Source of the DNA: Mucilaginibacter sp. UR6-1
Lineage (GTDB): Bacteria; Bacteroidota; Bacteroidia; Sphingobacteriales; Sphingobacteriaceae
DNA: 64,000 nucleotides
Assembly: GCF_020880975.1 (NCBI RefSeq)
Contig: NZ_JAJIWP010000003.1
Coordinates: 868,001-932,000, forward strand
Direction of reading: 5' to 3'
Position numbers and translations under genes: made by a program
Notes under the pieces: generated by a model
What the model saw: only the letters and a program-made list of their open reading frames with translations
What the model was told of the DNA's origin: nothing
The model's database searches: none
In this document: one piece after another, positions 31,928 to 40,911 of the stretch
How positions within the stretch are numbered: position 1 is the first letter of the stretch
How the letters are laid out: every line of letters begins with the position of its first letter

Positions 31928-34084
31928 ATGCCATTCAAAATACGTTTACGCGAATTTTTTATTCTGCTTATACTTTTTAATGTTTCTTCACCCGTTGCTT
32001 TTGCGCAGCAAAGGCAAATTACAGCGGTTGCGCCGGGAGTAAAAAAGATAAGCATCGGCCAATCAGAGCCGTTAACACCCTATAGTTTTTGTGATGAAAA
32101 ACCACAGGTAGCTGCCATGCAGAAGCTGCCCGCCGGTAAACTGCCGTTTGATATTAACAGCATTAGTATTAACATCAGCGAAAGGGGGGTATTGGTTGAA
32201 GTACCTTTGGACGATAAGGAACAACTTTATGGTTTCGGCTTGCAGATAGGCTCGTTCAACCAGCGCGGTTTACGTAAAAAGCCCATCGTGAACGATAATC
32301 CGTCAACCAATTTAGGTTATACGCACGCCCCCACAACTTTTTATGTATCCAACAAAGGGTATGGCATACTGGTAAACACAGCCCGCTACGCTACTTTTTA
32401 TTGCGGAACCACTGCTAAAAATGTTAACGATGCAAAGGCATCCACGCAAAGCAATGGCGGCAATTCGGTAAATGAGTTGTATGCCAACAAAGGCGGTTCG
32501 GCGGGCTTTGTATCTGCTGATGTGCCGGGCGCCAAAGGGATTGAGATATACGTTTTTGAAGGGCCGGATATGCTGAGTGTTATGCAGCGTTATAACCTTT
32601 TTTCGGGCGGTGGCGCGTTGCCTGCCATTTGGGGTTTAGGTGTTAAGTATCGCGTTAAGGCTGACTTTAAGCAGGATCAGGTTAAAAAAATGGCAGCTTA
32701 TTTCAGGGATAACCACATCCCTTGTGATGTGTTGGGGCTTGAGCCGCGGTGGCAAACGGCATCATACTCATGCTCATACGTATGGAATAACGAGTTTTTT
32801 CCAAACCCGCAAAACCTGACCGATAGCATGAAACTGCAGGGATTCCATATCAATTTGTGGGAGCACGCTTTTGTCAATCCTAAATCGCCGTTGTATGCGC
32901 AGTTAAAAAATAGATCAGGCAACTATTTGGTGTGGAACGGCCTGGTGCCCGACTTTGCCGACAAGCAGGCCACTAAGCTATTTGCCGATTATCATCAAAA
33001 TACCTTTGTAAAGCAAGGCATATCCGGCTTTAAAATGGATGAGTGCGACAACTCCAACATCACCATGGGCGATGCCACGTGGAGTTTTCCGGAGCATAGC
33101 CGTTTTCCTTCGGGTATGGATGGCGAGCAAATGCACCAGGTATTTGGTGTGCTGTACCAAAAGGCCATATATAATATCTACAAGCAAAATAATATCCGTA
33201 CTTATCTGGATGTGAGGGCTTCGAGCTCATTCGCTTCATCATACCCGGCTGCCCTATACAGCGATACTTATGATCATAACGAATATATCGGCATGGTGGT
33301 TAACTCTGGCTTTTCGGGGCTGATCTGGTCGCCCGAGGTGCGGGAGTCAAACACAGTGAAGGATCTGATGCGCCGCAGTCAAACGGCAGTGCTATCGGCA
33401 CAGGCCTTGTACAATTCATGGTATTTGCAAAACCCGCCTTGGTTACAAATCAATATCAAGCAAAATAACAATAACGAGCTGATGGCCAATGCCAAAGAGG
33501 TGGAGGCTGATGTGCGTAAGCTGCTTAACTTCCGCATGAGTTTGGTACCGTATCTGTATAACGCCTTTGCCGATTATCATTTTAAGGGTATACCACCATT
33601 CAGGGCTTTGGTGATGGATTATCCTAACGATGAAAAGGTGTATAACATACCTGATGAGTATATGATAGGGCAGGGCATTTTAGCCGCCCCGCTTACCGAG
33701 AAGCAAAATGAACGCAAAGTTTACCTGCCAGCCGGTAACTGGTACGATTATAATACCGGTAAAAAGATGGATGGGGGAAGGGAATATACCATCAATACTT
33801 CGTTCACCGATTTGCCCATTTTTATAAAAGAAGGTACCGTTTTGCCGATGGCCAAACCAGTTGAATATGTTGCACCCGACACCAAATTTGAGATAACCTG
33901 CTATGTTTACGGCGAAAAAGCGACAGGCAGTTTATTTGAAGATGATGGCGTTACCTTTAATTACGATAAGGGAAATTACAATAACATCAGCCTGAACTAT
34001 GAGGGTGCAAAGGGCAAGGCCGAACGTAAAGGCAATTTTAAAAACAAACGGTACATTATAAAAAAATGGGAAGTAATTAAATAA
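31928..34084 (+). CDS. GH31 family alpha-glycosidase, exported
   Basis: Secreted retaining alpha-glycosidase (alpha-glucosidase, alpha-xylosidase or alpha-galactosidase range). Signal peptide 1-26 (ends VAFAQQ). N-terminal beta domain 30-230 (LYGFGLQIGSFNQRG), TIM barrel 230-590 with LGLEPRWQTASYSCSYVWN and the nucleophile motif GISGFKMDECDNS (Asp371), then a C-terminal beta domain with VLPMAKPVEYV and GSLFEDDG. The SGLIWSPEVRES motif is not the common GH31 acid region and marks a less studied subfamily. First of five closely spaced plus-strand genes, 41 bases before GH97. Confidence 0.9.
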   Translation: MPFKIRLREFFILLILFNVSSPVAFAQQRQITAVAPGVKKISIGQSEPLTPYSFCDEKPQVAAMQKLPAGKLPFDINSISINISERGVLVEVPLDDKEQLYGFGLQIGSFNQRGLRKKPIVNDNPSTNLGYTHAPTTFYVSNKGYGILVNTARYATFYCGTTAKNVNDAKASTQSNGGNSVNELYANKGGSAGFVSADVPGAKGIEIYVFEGPDMLSVMQRYNLFSGGGALPAIWGLGVKYRVKADFKQDQVKKMAAYFRDNHIPCDVLGLEPRWQTASYSCSYVWNNEFFPNPQNLTDSMKLQGFHINLWEHAFVNPKSPLYAQLKNRSGNYLVWNGLVPDFADKQATKLFADYHQNTFVKQGISGFKMDECDNSNITMGDATWSFPEHSRFPSGMDGEQMHQVFGVLYQKAIYNIYKQNNIRTYLDVRASSSFASSYPAALYSDTYDHNEYIGMVVNSGFSGLIWSPEVRESNTVKDLMRRSQTAVLSAQALYNSWYLQNPPWLQINIKQNNNNELMANAKEVEADVRKLLNFRMSLVPYLYNAFADYHFKGIPPFRALVMDYPNDEKVYNIPDEYMIGQGILAAPLTEKQNERKVYLPAGNWYDYNTGKKMDGGREYTINTSFTDLPIFIKEGTVLPMAKPVEYVAPDTKFEITCYVYGEKATGSLFEDDGVTFNYDKGNYNNISLNYEGAKGKAERKGNFKNKRYIIKKWEVIK

Positions 34085-34125
34085 AACTTCCACCTGATAC
34101 TAAATACATCACTTAATACAAGCAC

Positions 34126-36075
34126 ATGAAGAAACAAATTTTACTCACCACTTTACTACTCTCGGCAGGTGTGAGGCTGATGGCGCAAACCATTGATCTT
34201 ACCTCGCCCGATAACAAGATCAAGCTGACGGTTGACCTGAAGGACAGGATCAACTATTCCGTTAGCGTTAACGGCGATGCGCTGTTGAGCAACTCATACC
34301 TGCAGCTTGATTTGGGCAAGCAAAAGCTGGGCGAAAAACCAAAGTTGATTAAAAAGGCGGTTACTGCTGTTAACACCGTTTTGCATCCGGTGGTATCTTT
34401 AAAAAATAGCTCGGTGCCTAATAATTACAATCAGCTAAAGCTCGACTTAAAAGGTGATTACAGCGTAGAGTTCCGTGCTTATAATGATGGGGTGGCGTAT
34501 CGCTTTGTTACCAATAAAAAGGATTCTATCGCTATAAATAACGAGGATGTTCATTTGAACTTCGCGGATAATGTGGAGGCATCGTACCTTGAAACCGGGA
34601 GCTTTAAAACATCATATGAGATAGTTTATCAACGCAAACCATTAGCCGATGTGAATAAGGGTAAAATGAGCGTGCTGCCTATATTGTTCGATAATAAAAA
34701 GTATAAGGTGTTGCTTTCCGAAGCTGACTTGTACGATTATCCCTGCCTGTTTGTAAAAACTACCGGCGATAAAAGCGTTGATGCCATATTCCCGAAAGCG
34801 CCGCTGGCTTTTGGTCCGGATGGCGACCGTAGCCTGGAGATCAAGAAGGAAGCGCCTTACATTGCCAAAACAGCAGGCAAGCGCAATTTTCCTTGGCGCT
34901 TTGTGGTGATTACCGATCAGGATAAGGAGTTGGTGGCTAATCAGATGGTTGCGCGCCTGTCAACCCAAAATCAATTAAAAGATACCAAATGGATAAAACC
35001 CGGCCAGGTAACCTGGGAGTGGTGGCACAATGCTTATGTGTATGGTGTCGATTTTAAATCAGGCTATAACCAGGAAACTTATAAATACTATATAGACTTT
35101 GCCTCGAAATACGGTATACCATATATTATTATGGATGAGGGCTGGGCCAAAACTACCGAAAATCCTTTCGAGCCTAACCCAACCATCAACCTGCACGAGC
35201 TCATTGATTACGGTAAAAAGAAGAATGTAAAGATCATACTGTGGTTTACCTGGCTGTCGGTTGAAAATCATTTTGACATATTCGAGACCCTGAAAAAATG
35301 GGGTATCGCGGGCATGAAGATCGACTTTATGGATCGCAGCGACCAGTGGATGGTGAACTACTATACCCGTGTTGCTAAAGAGGCTGCCAAGCACCAGATA
35401 CTGGTTGATTTTCACGGCGCTTTCAAGCCTGCCGGTTTGGAATATGCTTATCCCAACGTGCTCTCGTACGAGGGTGTTATCGGTATGGAGCAAAACATTG
35501 GTGGTGGTTGGGCTACGCCTGATAACAATTTATATCTGCCGTTTCTGCGTAACGCTGTCGGACCGATGGATTACACACCGGGTGCTATGCGTTCAGCCCA
35601 TAAAAAAGATTATAAACCAACCTGGGTAAATACCATGAGCATTGGTACCCGTGCGCATCAACTGGCTATGTATATTGTGTTTGAAAGCGGCCTGCAAATG
35701 CTGGCCGATAATCCATATAACTACTACCGCGAGCCGGAGGCCATTAAATTCATTACCAGTGTACCTGTTACGTGGGATGAAACCCGCGTGCTCGATGCCT
35801 CTTTAGGCGAGTACGTAGTAACCGCCCGCCGCAAGGGTGGCAATTGGTTTATAGGCGCTATGGGCAACAGTAAACCGCATGAAATTACGATTAACACCAG
35901 CTTTTTAAAGCCGGGTATTACCTACAACATCACGCTGATTAAGGATGGTATCAATGCCGATTTTCAGGCGATGGACTTTAAGCAGGTTATTAAAACCATT
36001 AAAGCAGGCGAGGCTATCGATATAAAAATGGAGGCTGACGGCGGTTGGGTAGCACGTATTGAGCCGGCTAACTAA
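34126..36075 (+). CDS. GH97 family glycosidase, exported; motifs suggest the retaining type
   Basis: 649 residues. Signal peptide 1-20 (ends RLMAQ), N-terminal super-sandwich 22-270 (NDGVAYRFVTNKKDS), TIM barrel 275-560 and C-terminal beta domain. VTWEWWHNAYVYGVDF and DFASKYGIPYIIMDEGWAK are typical of the family. GH97 has two mechanisms: inverting alpha-glucosidases (SusB) and retaining alpha-galactosidases. The retaining nucleophile Asp lies in a KxDFMD motif, and here AGMKIDFMDRSDQ has Asp400 in this position, so a retaining alpha-galactosidase-like enzyme is likelier. Calcium ligands are expected near VIGMEQN. Directly between GH31 and a DUF4965 gene. Confidence 0.9.
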   Translation: MKKQILLTTLLLSAGVRLMAQTIDLTSPDNKIKLTVDLKDRINYSVSVNGDALLSNSYLQLDLGKQKLGEKPKLIKKAVTAVNTVLHPVVSLKNSSVPNNYNQLKLDLKGDYSVEFRAYNDGVAYRFVTNKKDSIAINNEDVHLNFADNVEASYLETGSFKTSYEIVYQRKPLADVNKGKMSVLPILFDNKKYKVLLSEADLYDYPCLFVKTTGDKSVDAIFPKAPLAFGPDGDRSLEIKKEAPYIAKTAGKRNFPWRFVVITDQDKELVANQMVARLSTQNQLKDTKWIKPGQVTWEWWHNAYVYGVDFKSGYNQETYKYYIDFASKYGIPYIIMDEGWAKTTENPFEPNPTINLHELIDYGKKKNVKIILWFTWLSVENHFDIFETLKKWGIAGMKIDFMDRSDQWMVNYYTRVAKEAAKHQILVDFHGAFKPAGLEYAYPNVLSYEGVIGMEQNIGGGWATPDNNLYLPFLRNAVGPMDYTPGAMRSAHKKDYKPTWVNTMSIGTRAHQLAMYIVFESGLQMLADNPYNYYREPEAIKFITSVPVTWDETRVLDASLGEYVVTARRKGGNWFIGAMGNSKPHEITINTSFLKPGITYNITLIKDGINADFQAMDFKQVIKTIKAGEAIDIKMEADGGWVARIEPAN

Positions 36076-36100
36076 ACCATTTTCAGTTAAAGCATCTAAA

Positions 36101-36132
36101 CAGGAGGGTAGGCATAAGCTTATCCTCTTTTT
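36101..36132 (+). terminator. Weak terminator-like hairpin after GH97
   Basis: GAGGGTA pairs with TATCCTC (one G-U type pair) around a 10-base loop, followed by TTTTTT. It may attenuate transcription into the next gene rather than end it. Confidence 0.45.
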
Positions 36133-36141
36133 TATTTATTT

Positions 36142-36171
36142 TTTGTCAGTTAGACATTTATTATAACTTTA
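36142..36171 (+). promoter_or_regulatory. Candidate promoter of the DUF4965-type gene
   Basis: TTTG (36142-36145), 18-base spacer, TAACTTTA (36164-36171), one mismatch to TAnnTTTG. It would give a leader of roughly 40 bases. Confidence 0.45.
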
Positions 36172-36216
36172 CGGCTTACTGAAAACCAATTCAATTAATA
36201 CTATACCAAACAAGCA

Positions 36217-38685
36217 ATGAAAAAAATCAGTTTTCGTTCTATTGCGTTCGCATGCCTTTTATCGGCGGGTGTGGCACATGCCCAGGATAGAAAGGCGCCA
36301 TCGTACCCATTAGTAACGCACAATCCGTATTTCAGCATATGGTCAAACACCGATAAGCTGACCGAATCATCAACCAACCACTGGACCGGAGCAACACAAT
36401 CGTTATTAGGTGTTATCAGCGTTGATGGTAAGTTTTACCGCTTTTTAGGCCAGGCGGCCGATAAGTATAAAACCATATTACCGGCATCTGATGAAAAAGG
36501 TTACAGCGTGAAATATACTGAAACCAAGCCTGCCGATGATTGGAATAATGCCAACTTTAACGATGCTTCCTGGAAAACCGGCGCGGCGCCATTTGGTGAT
36601 AACGACCAGGTTAAAACAAGCTGGAAAAGCCACGACCTGTGGGTACGCCGCACATTTAGCTATACAAAAACTAATTTGAACGAGTTATACCTGAAAATAA
36701 ATCACGATGATAACGTTGAGGTATATTTAAATGGCGACAAAATATTTGACCGCGAAGGCTGGACCAATGATTTTAAAATGATCAAGCTGAGCGATGGTGT
36801 AAAAAACAAGTTGAAGGATGGTGAGAATGTATTAGCCATACACGTAGCCAATACCGCCGGTGGCCGTTACCTTGATGCCGGTTTGGTTGAAAAAATAAAA
36901 GACGAGAGTAGTAGCAAACTGGAAATTGCCAAACAGAAAGCCGTAACCGTAAATGCTACCCAAACCATTTATAACTTTACCGCAGGCGGTGTTAACCTGG
37001 ATGTTACTTTCACCTCGCCATTGTTAATGAGCGATTTGAACCTGATTGCAAGGCCGGTAAGCTATATAGCCTACAAAGCCAAAGCAAATGATGGTAAAAG
37101 CCATGCGGTAAAAGTGCTGTTCAGCGCATCGACAGACGTGGCGGTTAACACGCCCGTACAGGAGGTTAAGGCTACCAAATACGCTACTGCAAAATTATCT
37201 ATATTAAAAGCAGGTACTACCTCGCAGCCGGTATTGCAAAAGCGTGGCGACGATTTGCGCATTGATTGGGGTTACATGTACGTAGCAGCACCAAAAGCCG
37301 AGAACGTATCGCAATTCATCACTGCCGAAAGCGAGGCTGCTACGTCGTTTGTTAGTGGCAGCCGTGTATCAACAGCGCAGCAAGGCCGTTCACTTGCGCT
37401 TAATACGGTTATTCCATTTGGTACAGTAGGCGCAACCGCGGTCGAAAAATATGTTGAACTGGGTTATGATGAGGTATACTCAATTCAATATTTTAAACAA
37501 AACCTGCGCCCTTGGTGGAATAATTCCGGCAAGCAAACTATTGAAGGCCAACTGGCTTTAGCTGCGGATCAGTATAAATCAGTGATCAGCAAATGCCAGG
37601 CATTCGATAAAACGCTATACGCCGATGCCAAAAAATCAGGCGGTGCAAAATATGCCGACCTTTGCGTATTGGCTTATCGCCAAAGCATCGCGGCGCATAA
37701 CCTGGTAAAAAGCCCGCAGGGCGATCTGCTTTGGTTATCAAAAGAGAACTTCAGTAATGGTTCGATCAATACGGTTGATATTACCTATCCATCGGCGCCA
37801 ATGTACCTGATCTATAATACCGGGTTGCTTAAAGGCATGATGAATGGTATATTCTACTACAGCGAGAGCGGTAAATTCCCTAAGGATTGGGCCGCGCATG
37901 ATCTGGGTACCTATCCGCTGGCTAATGGCCAAACCTACGGTGAGGATATGCCGGTTGAAGAATCAGGCAACATGATCATTCTTACCGATGCTATTGTAAA
38001 GGCAGATGGCAACGCCGCTTATGCCAAAAAACACTGGGGCGTGTTAAGCAAATGGGTTAACTACCTGGTTAAGGATGGTTTCGATCCTAAAACACAGCTA
38101 TGTACCGATGACTTTGCCGGTCACCTGGCGCGTAATGCCAACTTATCAGCAAAAGCTATTGTGGGTATTGCCTGCTACGCCGATATGGCCCAGCGTTTAG
38201 GTGATACTAAAACTGCCGATAAATACCGCACGATTGCTAAAGGCATGGTAACCAAATGGATGGAGCTTGCCGGTGATGGCGACCACTACACCCTTACCTT
38301 TGAGAACAAAGGCACCTGGAGCCAAAAGTATAATATTGTTTGGGATAAAGTATTAGGCTTGAACCTGTTCCCGCAGGAAGTGTACAACAAGGAAATAAAA
38401 TTCTATCTTACCAAACAAAACGAGTTCGGTTTGCCGTTAGATAGCCGTAAAACCTACACAAAATCCGACTGGATATTATGGACAGCAACACTGGCCAACA
38501 ACCAAAAGGATTTTGACGCGTTGGTAAACCCTATATGGAAATTCGCTATGGAAACACCATCACGTGTTCCGCTGAATGATTGGCACGAAACCACCGATGG
38601 TAAAATGGTGGGTTTCCAGGCACGTAGCGTGGTAAGTGGTTACTACATGAAAATGCTTTACGATAAAATGAAATCAAAAAAATAA
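36217..38685 (+). CDS. DUF4965/glutaminase-A-like exported protein with an inserted sugar-binding-like domain
   Basis: 822 residues, signal peptide 1-22 (ends AHAQ). The segments APSYPLVTHNPYFSIWSNTD and TNHWTGATQSLLGVISVDG match the DUF4964 opening of the fungal-type glutaminase A superfamily. Residues 100-225 interrupt it with a galactose-binding-like jelly roll (FNDASWKTGAAPFGD, LYLKINHDDNVEVYLNGDKI). Then come the DUF5127, DUF4965 and alpha-helical six-hairpin domains (ADLCVLAYRQSIAAHNLV, PVEESGNMIILTDAIV, LPLDSRKTYTKSDW). The (alpha/alpha) barrel and placement in a glycosidase cluster make a carbohydrate-active role more likely than glutaminase activity. Function unproven. Confidence 0.85.
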   Translation: MKKISFRSIAFACLLSAGVAHAQDRKAPSYPLVTHNPYFSIWSNTDKLTESSTNHWTGATQSLLGVISVDGKFYRFLGQAADKYKTILPASDEKGYSVKYTETKPADDWNNANFNDASWKTGAAPFGDNDQVKTSWKSHDLWVRRTFSYTKTNLNELYLKINHDDNVEVYLNGDKIFDREGWTNDFKMIKLSDGVKNKLKDGENVLAIHVANTAGGRYLDAGLVEKIKDESSSKLEIAKQKAVTVNATQTIYNFTAGGVNLDVTFTSPLLMSDLNLIARPVSYIAYKAKANDGKSHAVKVLFSASTDVAVNTPVQEVKATKYATAKLSILKAGTTSQPVLQKRGDDLRIDWGYMYVAAPKAENVSQFITAESEAATSFVSGSRVSTAQQGRSLALNTVIPFGTVGATAVEKYVELGYDEVYSIQYFKQNLRPWWNNSGKQTIEGQLALAADQYKSVISKCQAFDKTLYADAKKSGGAKYADLCVLAYRQSIAAHNLVKSPQGDLLWLSKENFSNGSINTVDITYPSAPMYLIYNTGLLKGMMNGIFYYSESGKFPKDWAAHDLGTYPLANGQTYGEDMPVEESGNMIILTDAIVKADGNAAYAKKHWGVLSKWVNYLVKDGFDPKTQLCTDDFAGHLARNANLSAKAIVGIACYADMAQRLGDTKTADKYRTIAKGMVTKWMELAGDGDHYTLTFENKGTWSQKYNIVWDKVLGLNLFPQEVYNKEIKFYLTKQNEFGLPLDSRKTYTKSDWILWTATLANNQKDFDALVNPIWKFAMETPSRVPLNDWHETTDGKMVGFQARSVVSGYYMKMLYDKMKSKK

Positions 38686-38691
38686 ACCAAT

Positions 38692-40743
38692 ATGCGTTTA
38701 CCTGATATGAGAAGAACCTGGCTTTTAACACTGCTGGCATTGCAGGGCGGCAGCCTTATGGCGCAAACCGCTACGGCAATTAAGCAGGTTGATAACAGCA
38801 AGGTGAACAGCTATTATGTATCAAACAAGGCCCCGTTACGGCAGCAATACTTTGTAAAGCTGCCGGTAACGGCCATTAAACCCGGCGGCTGGCTGTTAAA
38901 GCAGTTGGAATTACAGCGCGATGGCCTGACCGGAAACCTGGGCGAGATCAGTATATGGCTGTCAAAAAATGATAACGCCTGGCTGAGTAAGGATGGCAAA
39001 GGCAAGTACGGCTGGGAAGAGCTGCCGTACTGGCTGAAAGGCTACGGCGATATGGCCTACGTGCTTAAAGACCCGAAAATGCTGAAGGAAACCAAATTCT
39101 GGATAGAAGCGGTGCTTAACAATCAGCGCGATAATGGTGATTTTGGTCCGGATGTGGAAAAGGGCCCCGGCAAGCGCGACCTGTGGACAAACATGCCGAT
39201 GCTTTGGTGCCTGCAATCATATTACGATTATTCAAAAGATCCGCGTGTGCTGGATGTAATGACCAAATACTTCAAGTGGCAGCTAAGCATTCCTGACGAT
39301 AAGTTTTTAGAGGATTACTGGGAGAAAAGCCGCGGTGGCGATAACATGCTAAGCGTGTACTGGCTCTATAACCGCACCGGCGACCAGTTTTTGCTCGACC
39401 TGGCTACCAAGCTGGATAAAAATACATCCGACTGGAGGCAAAAAGGCAACCTGCCCAACTGGCATAATGTTAATATAGCGCAATGCTTTCGCGAGCCGGC
39501 AACCTATTACCTGCAAAGTAATAACCCGGCCGACCTGCAGGCCACTTACGATGTGTTTAAACTAACACGTGACATTTACGGCCAGGTGCCTGGCGGAATG
39601 TTCGGTGCTGACGAAAACGCCCGCAAAGGTTATGATGACCCGCGCCAGGCGGTTGAAACCTGCGGACTGGTAGAGCAAATGACATCAGACCAGTACCTGC
39701 TGCAATTTACCGGCGATACCTTTTGGGCCGATAACTGCGAGGATGTGGCTTTTAATACCTTCCCGGCGGCATTTACGTCAGATTATAAAGCCCTGCGTTA
39801 CCTTACCGCACCCAATATGGTAGTGAGCGACAGCAAGAACCATGCGCCGGGTATTGATAACACCGGTCCGTTTTTGGCCATGAACCCCTTTAGCAGCCGT
39901 TGCTGCCAGCACAACCACTCGGCAGGTTGGGTGTATTATAACGAGAATAGCTGGATGGCTACGCCAGATAATGGTGTCGCGGCGCTGCTATACGCTCCGG
40001 GCGAAGTTACCGCCAAGGTAGGTTCAGGCGGGCTGACCAAAATTATCACCACAACCCAATACCCCTTTAATGATGTGATCGACATGAAAGTGATCACCTT
40101 TGAAAAAAATGCATTCCCGGTTTATTTGCGTGTACCGGCCTGGTGCATCGCCCCTGTAGTAAAAGTTAACGGCAAGGTAGTAAAGGTTACTGCGCAAGGC
40201 GGTGAGTACATTAAGCTGGATAATACCTGGAAAAACGGGGATAAAATAAGCCTGCAACTGCCTATGAAGATAGCGGTTAGGCAATGGGCTAAAAACAAAA
40301 ACAGCGCCAGCGTAAATTATGGGCCGCTAACTTACTCGTTAAAGATCAACGAGCGTTATGAAAAAAAGGACAGCAAGAAAACCGCCATTGGCGATTCGCA
40401 ATGGCAGGAGAATGCCGATCCTGTGAAATGGCCAAGCTGGGAGATCTACCCCGAATCGGCATGGAACTATGGTTTGCTGCTAAACAGCCAAAAGCCCGAG
40501 CAATCATTCACGGTGGTTAAAGGCACCTGGCCAAAGGATAATAATCCGTTCACTAATGCCTCGGCACCAATTACGCTCAAGGCAAGCGGCAAGCAGATAC
40601 CCAGCTGGCAAATAGATCAGTATGGTTTATGCGGTGTATTGCCGCAAAGCCCGGTTAAAACCGAGCAGCCCCAAACCAGCCTTACGCTGGTACCGATGGG
40701 CGGTGCAAGGTTACGCATAGCATCATTCCCGGTGGTGCAATAA
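38692..40743 (+). CDS. GH127-like (DUF1680) beta-L-arabinofuranosidase family protein, exported
   Basis: 683 residues. Signal peptide ends in LMAQ at about residue 25. The (alpha/alpha)6 barrel opens with VTAIKPGGWLLKQLELQRDGLTG. The zinc-thiolate active site of GH127 is seen: Glu322 and Cys324 in VETCGLVEQ, and Cys404-Cys405 in SRCCQHNHSAGW; one cysteine acts as nucleophile in the characterised enzyme HypBA1. The spacing between the two motifs fits that enzyme. Starts 6 bases after the DUF4965 stop, so it is in one transcript. Expected activity: removal of beta-L-arabinofuranose from glycans or glycoproteins; the exact GH number (127, 142, 146) cannot be settled by eye. Confidence 0.88.
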   Translation: MRLPDMRRTWLLTLLALQGGSLMAQTATAIKQVDNSKVNSYYVSNKAPLRQQYFVKLPVTAIKPGGWLLKQLELQRDGLTGNLGEISIWLSKNDNAWLSKDGKGKYGWEELPYWLKGYGDMAYVLKDPKMLKETKFWIEAVLNNQRDNGDFGPDVEKGPGKRDLWTNMPMLWCLQSYYDYSKDPRVLDVMTKYFKWQLSIPDDKFLEDYWEKSRGGDNMLSVYWLYNRTGDQFLLDLATKLDKNTSDWRQKGNLPNWHNVNIAQCFREPATYYLQSNNPADLQATYDVFKLTRDIYGQVPGGMFGADENARKGYDDPRQAVETCGLVEQMTSDQYLLQFTGDTFWADNCEDVAFNTFPAAFTSDYKALRYLTAPNMVVSDSKNHAPGIDNTGPFLAMNPFSSRCCQHNHSAGWVYYNENSWMATPDNGVAALLYAPGEVTAKVGSGGLTKIITTTQYPFNDVIDMKVITFEKNAFPVYLRVPAWCIAPVVKVNGKVVKVTAQGGEYIKLDNTWKNGDKISLQLPMKIAVRQWAKNKNSASVNYGPLTYSLKINERYEKKDSKKTAIGDSQWQENADPVKWPSWEIYPESAWNYGLLLNSQKPEQSFTVVKGTWPKDNNPFTNASAPITLKASGKQIPSWQIDQYGLCGVLPQSPVKTEQPQTSLTLVPMGGARLRIASFPVVQ

Positions 40744-40773
40744 TCCGTAAAAAAGTAGGATAATACATTTCGG

Positions 40774-40805
40774 CAAGGCGTGAGAGTACATACTTTCACG
40801 CCTTG
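40774..40805 (+). terminator. Terminator after the GH127-like gene
   Basis: Perfect 10-bp stem CAAGGCGTGA (40774-40783) with TCACGCCTTG (40796-40805), 12-base loop, T-containing tail. Confidence 0.8.
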
Positions 40806-40855
40806 TTTGCGTTATACTAATTATTGGTAACAAATAAAGTACAACATAAATCGGT

Positions 40856-40878
40856 TTACTAAAAAATACATACATTAG
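40856..40878 (+). promoter_or_regulatory. Candidate promoter of the FucP-family gene, sharing a block with the ROK promoter
   Basis: TTACTAAAAAAT (40856-40867) then TACATTAG (40871-40878), a variant TAnnTTAG -7 box, followed by CGCCATA. The same 12 bases occur at 12144-12155 ahead of TATATTAG-CGTCATA in the ROK control region. Confidence 0.4.
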
Positions 40879-40911
40879 CGCCATACCCAATTATTACCGT
40901 TATCAACTTTT

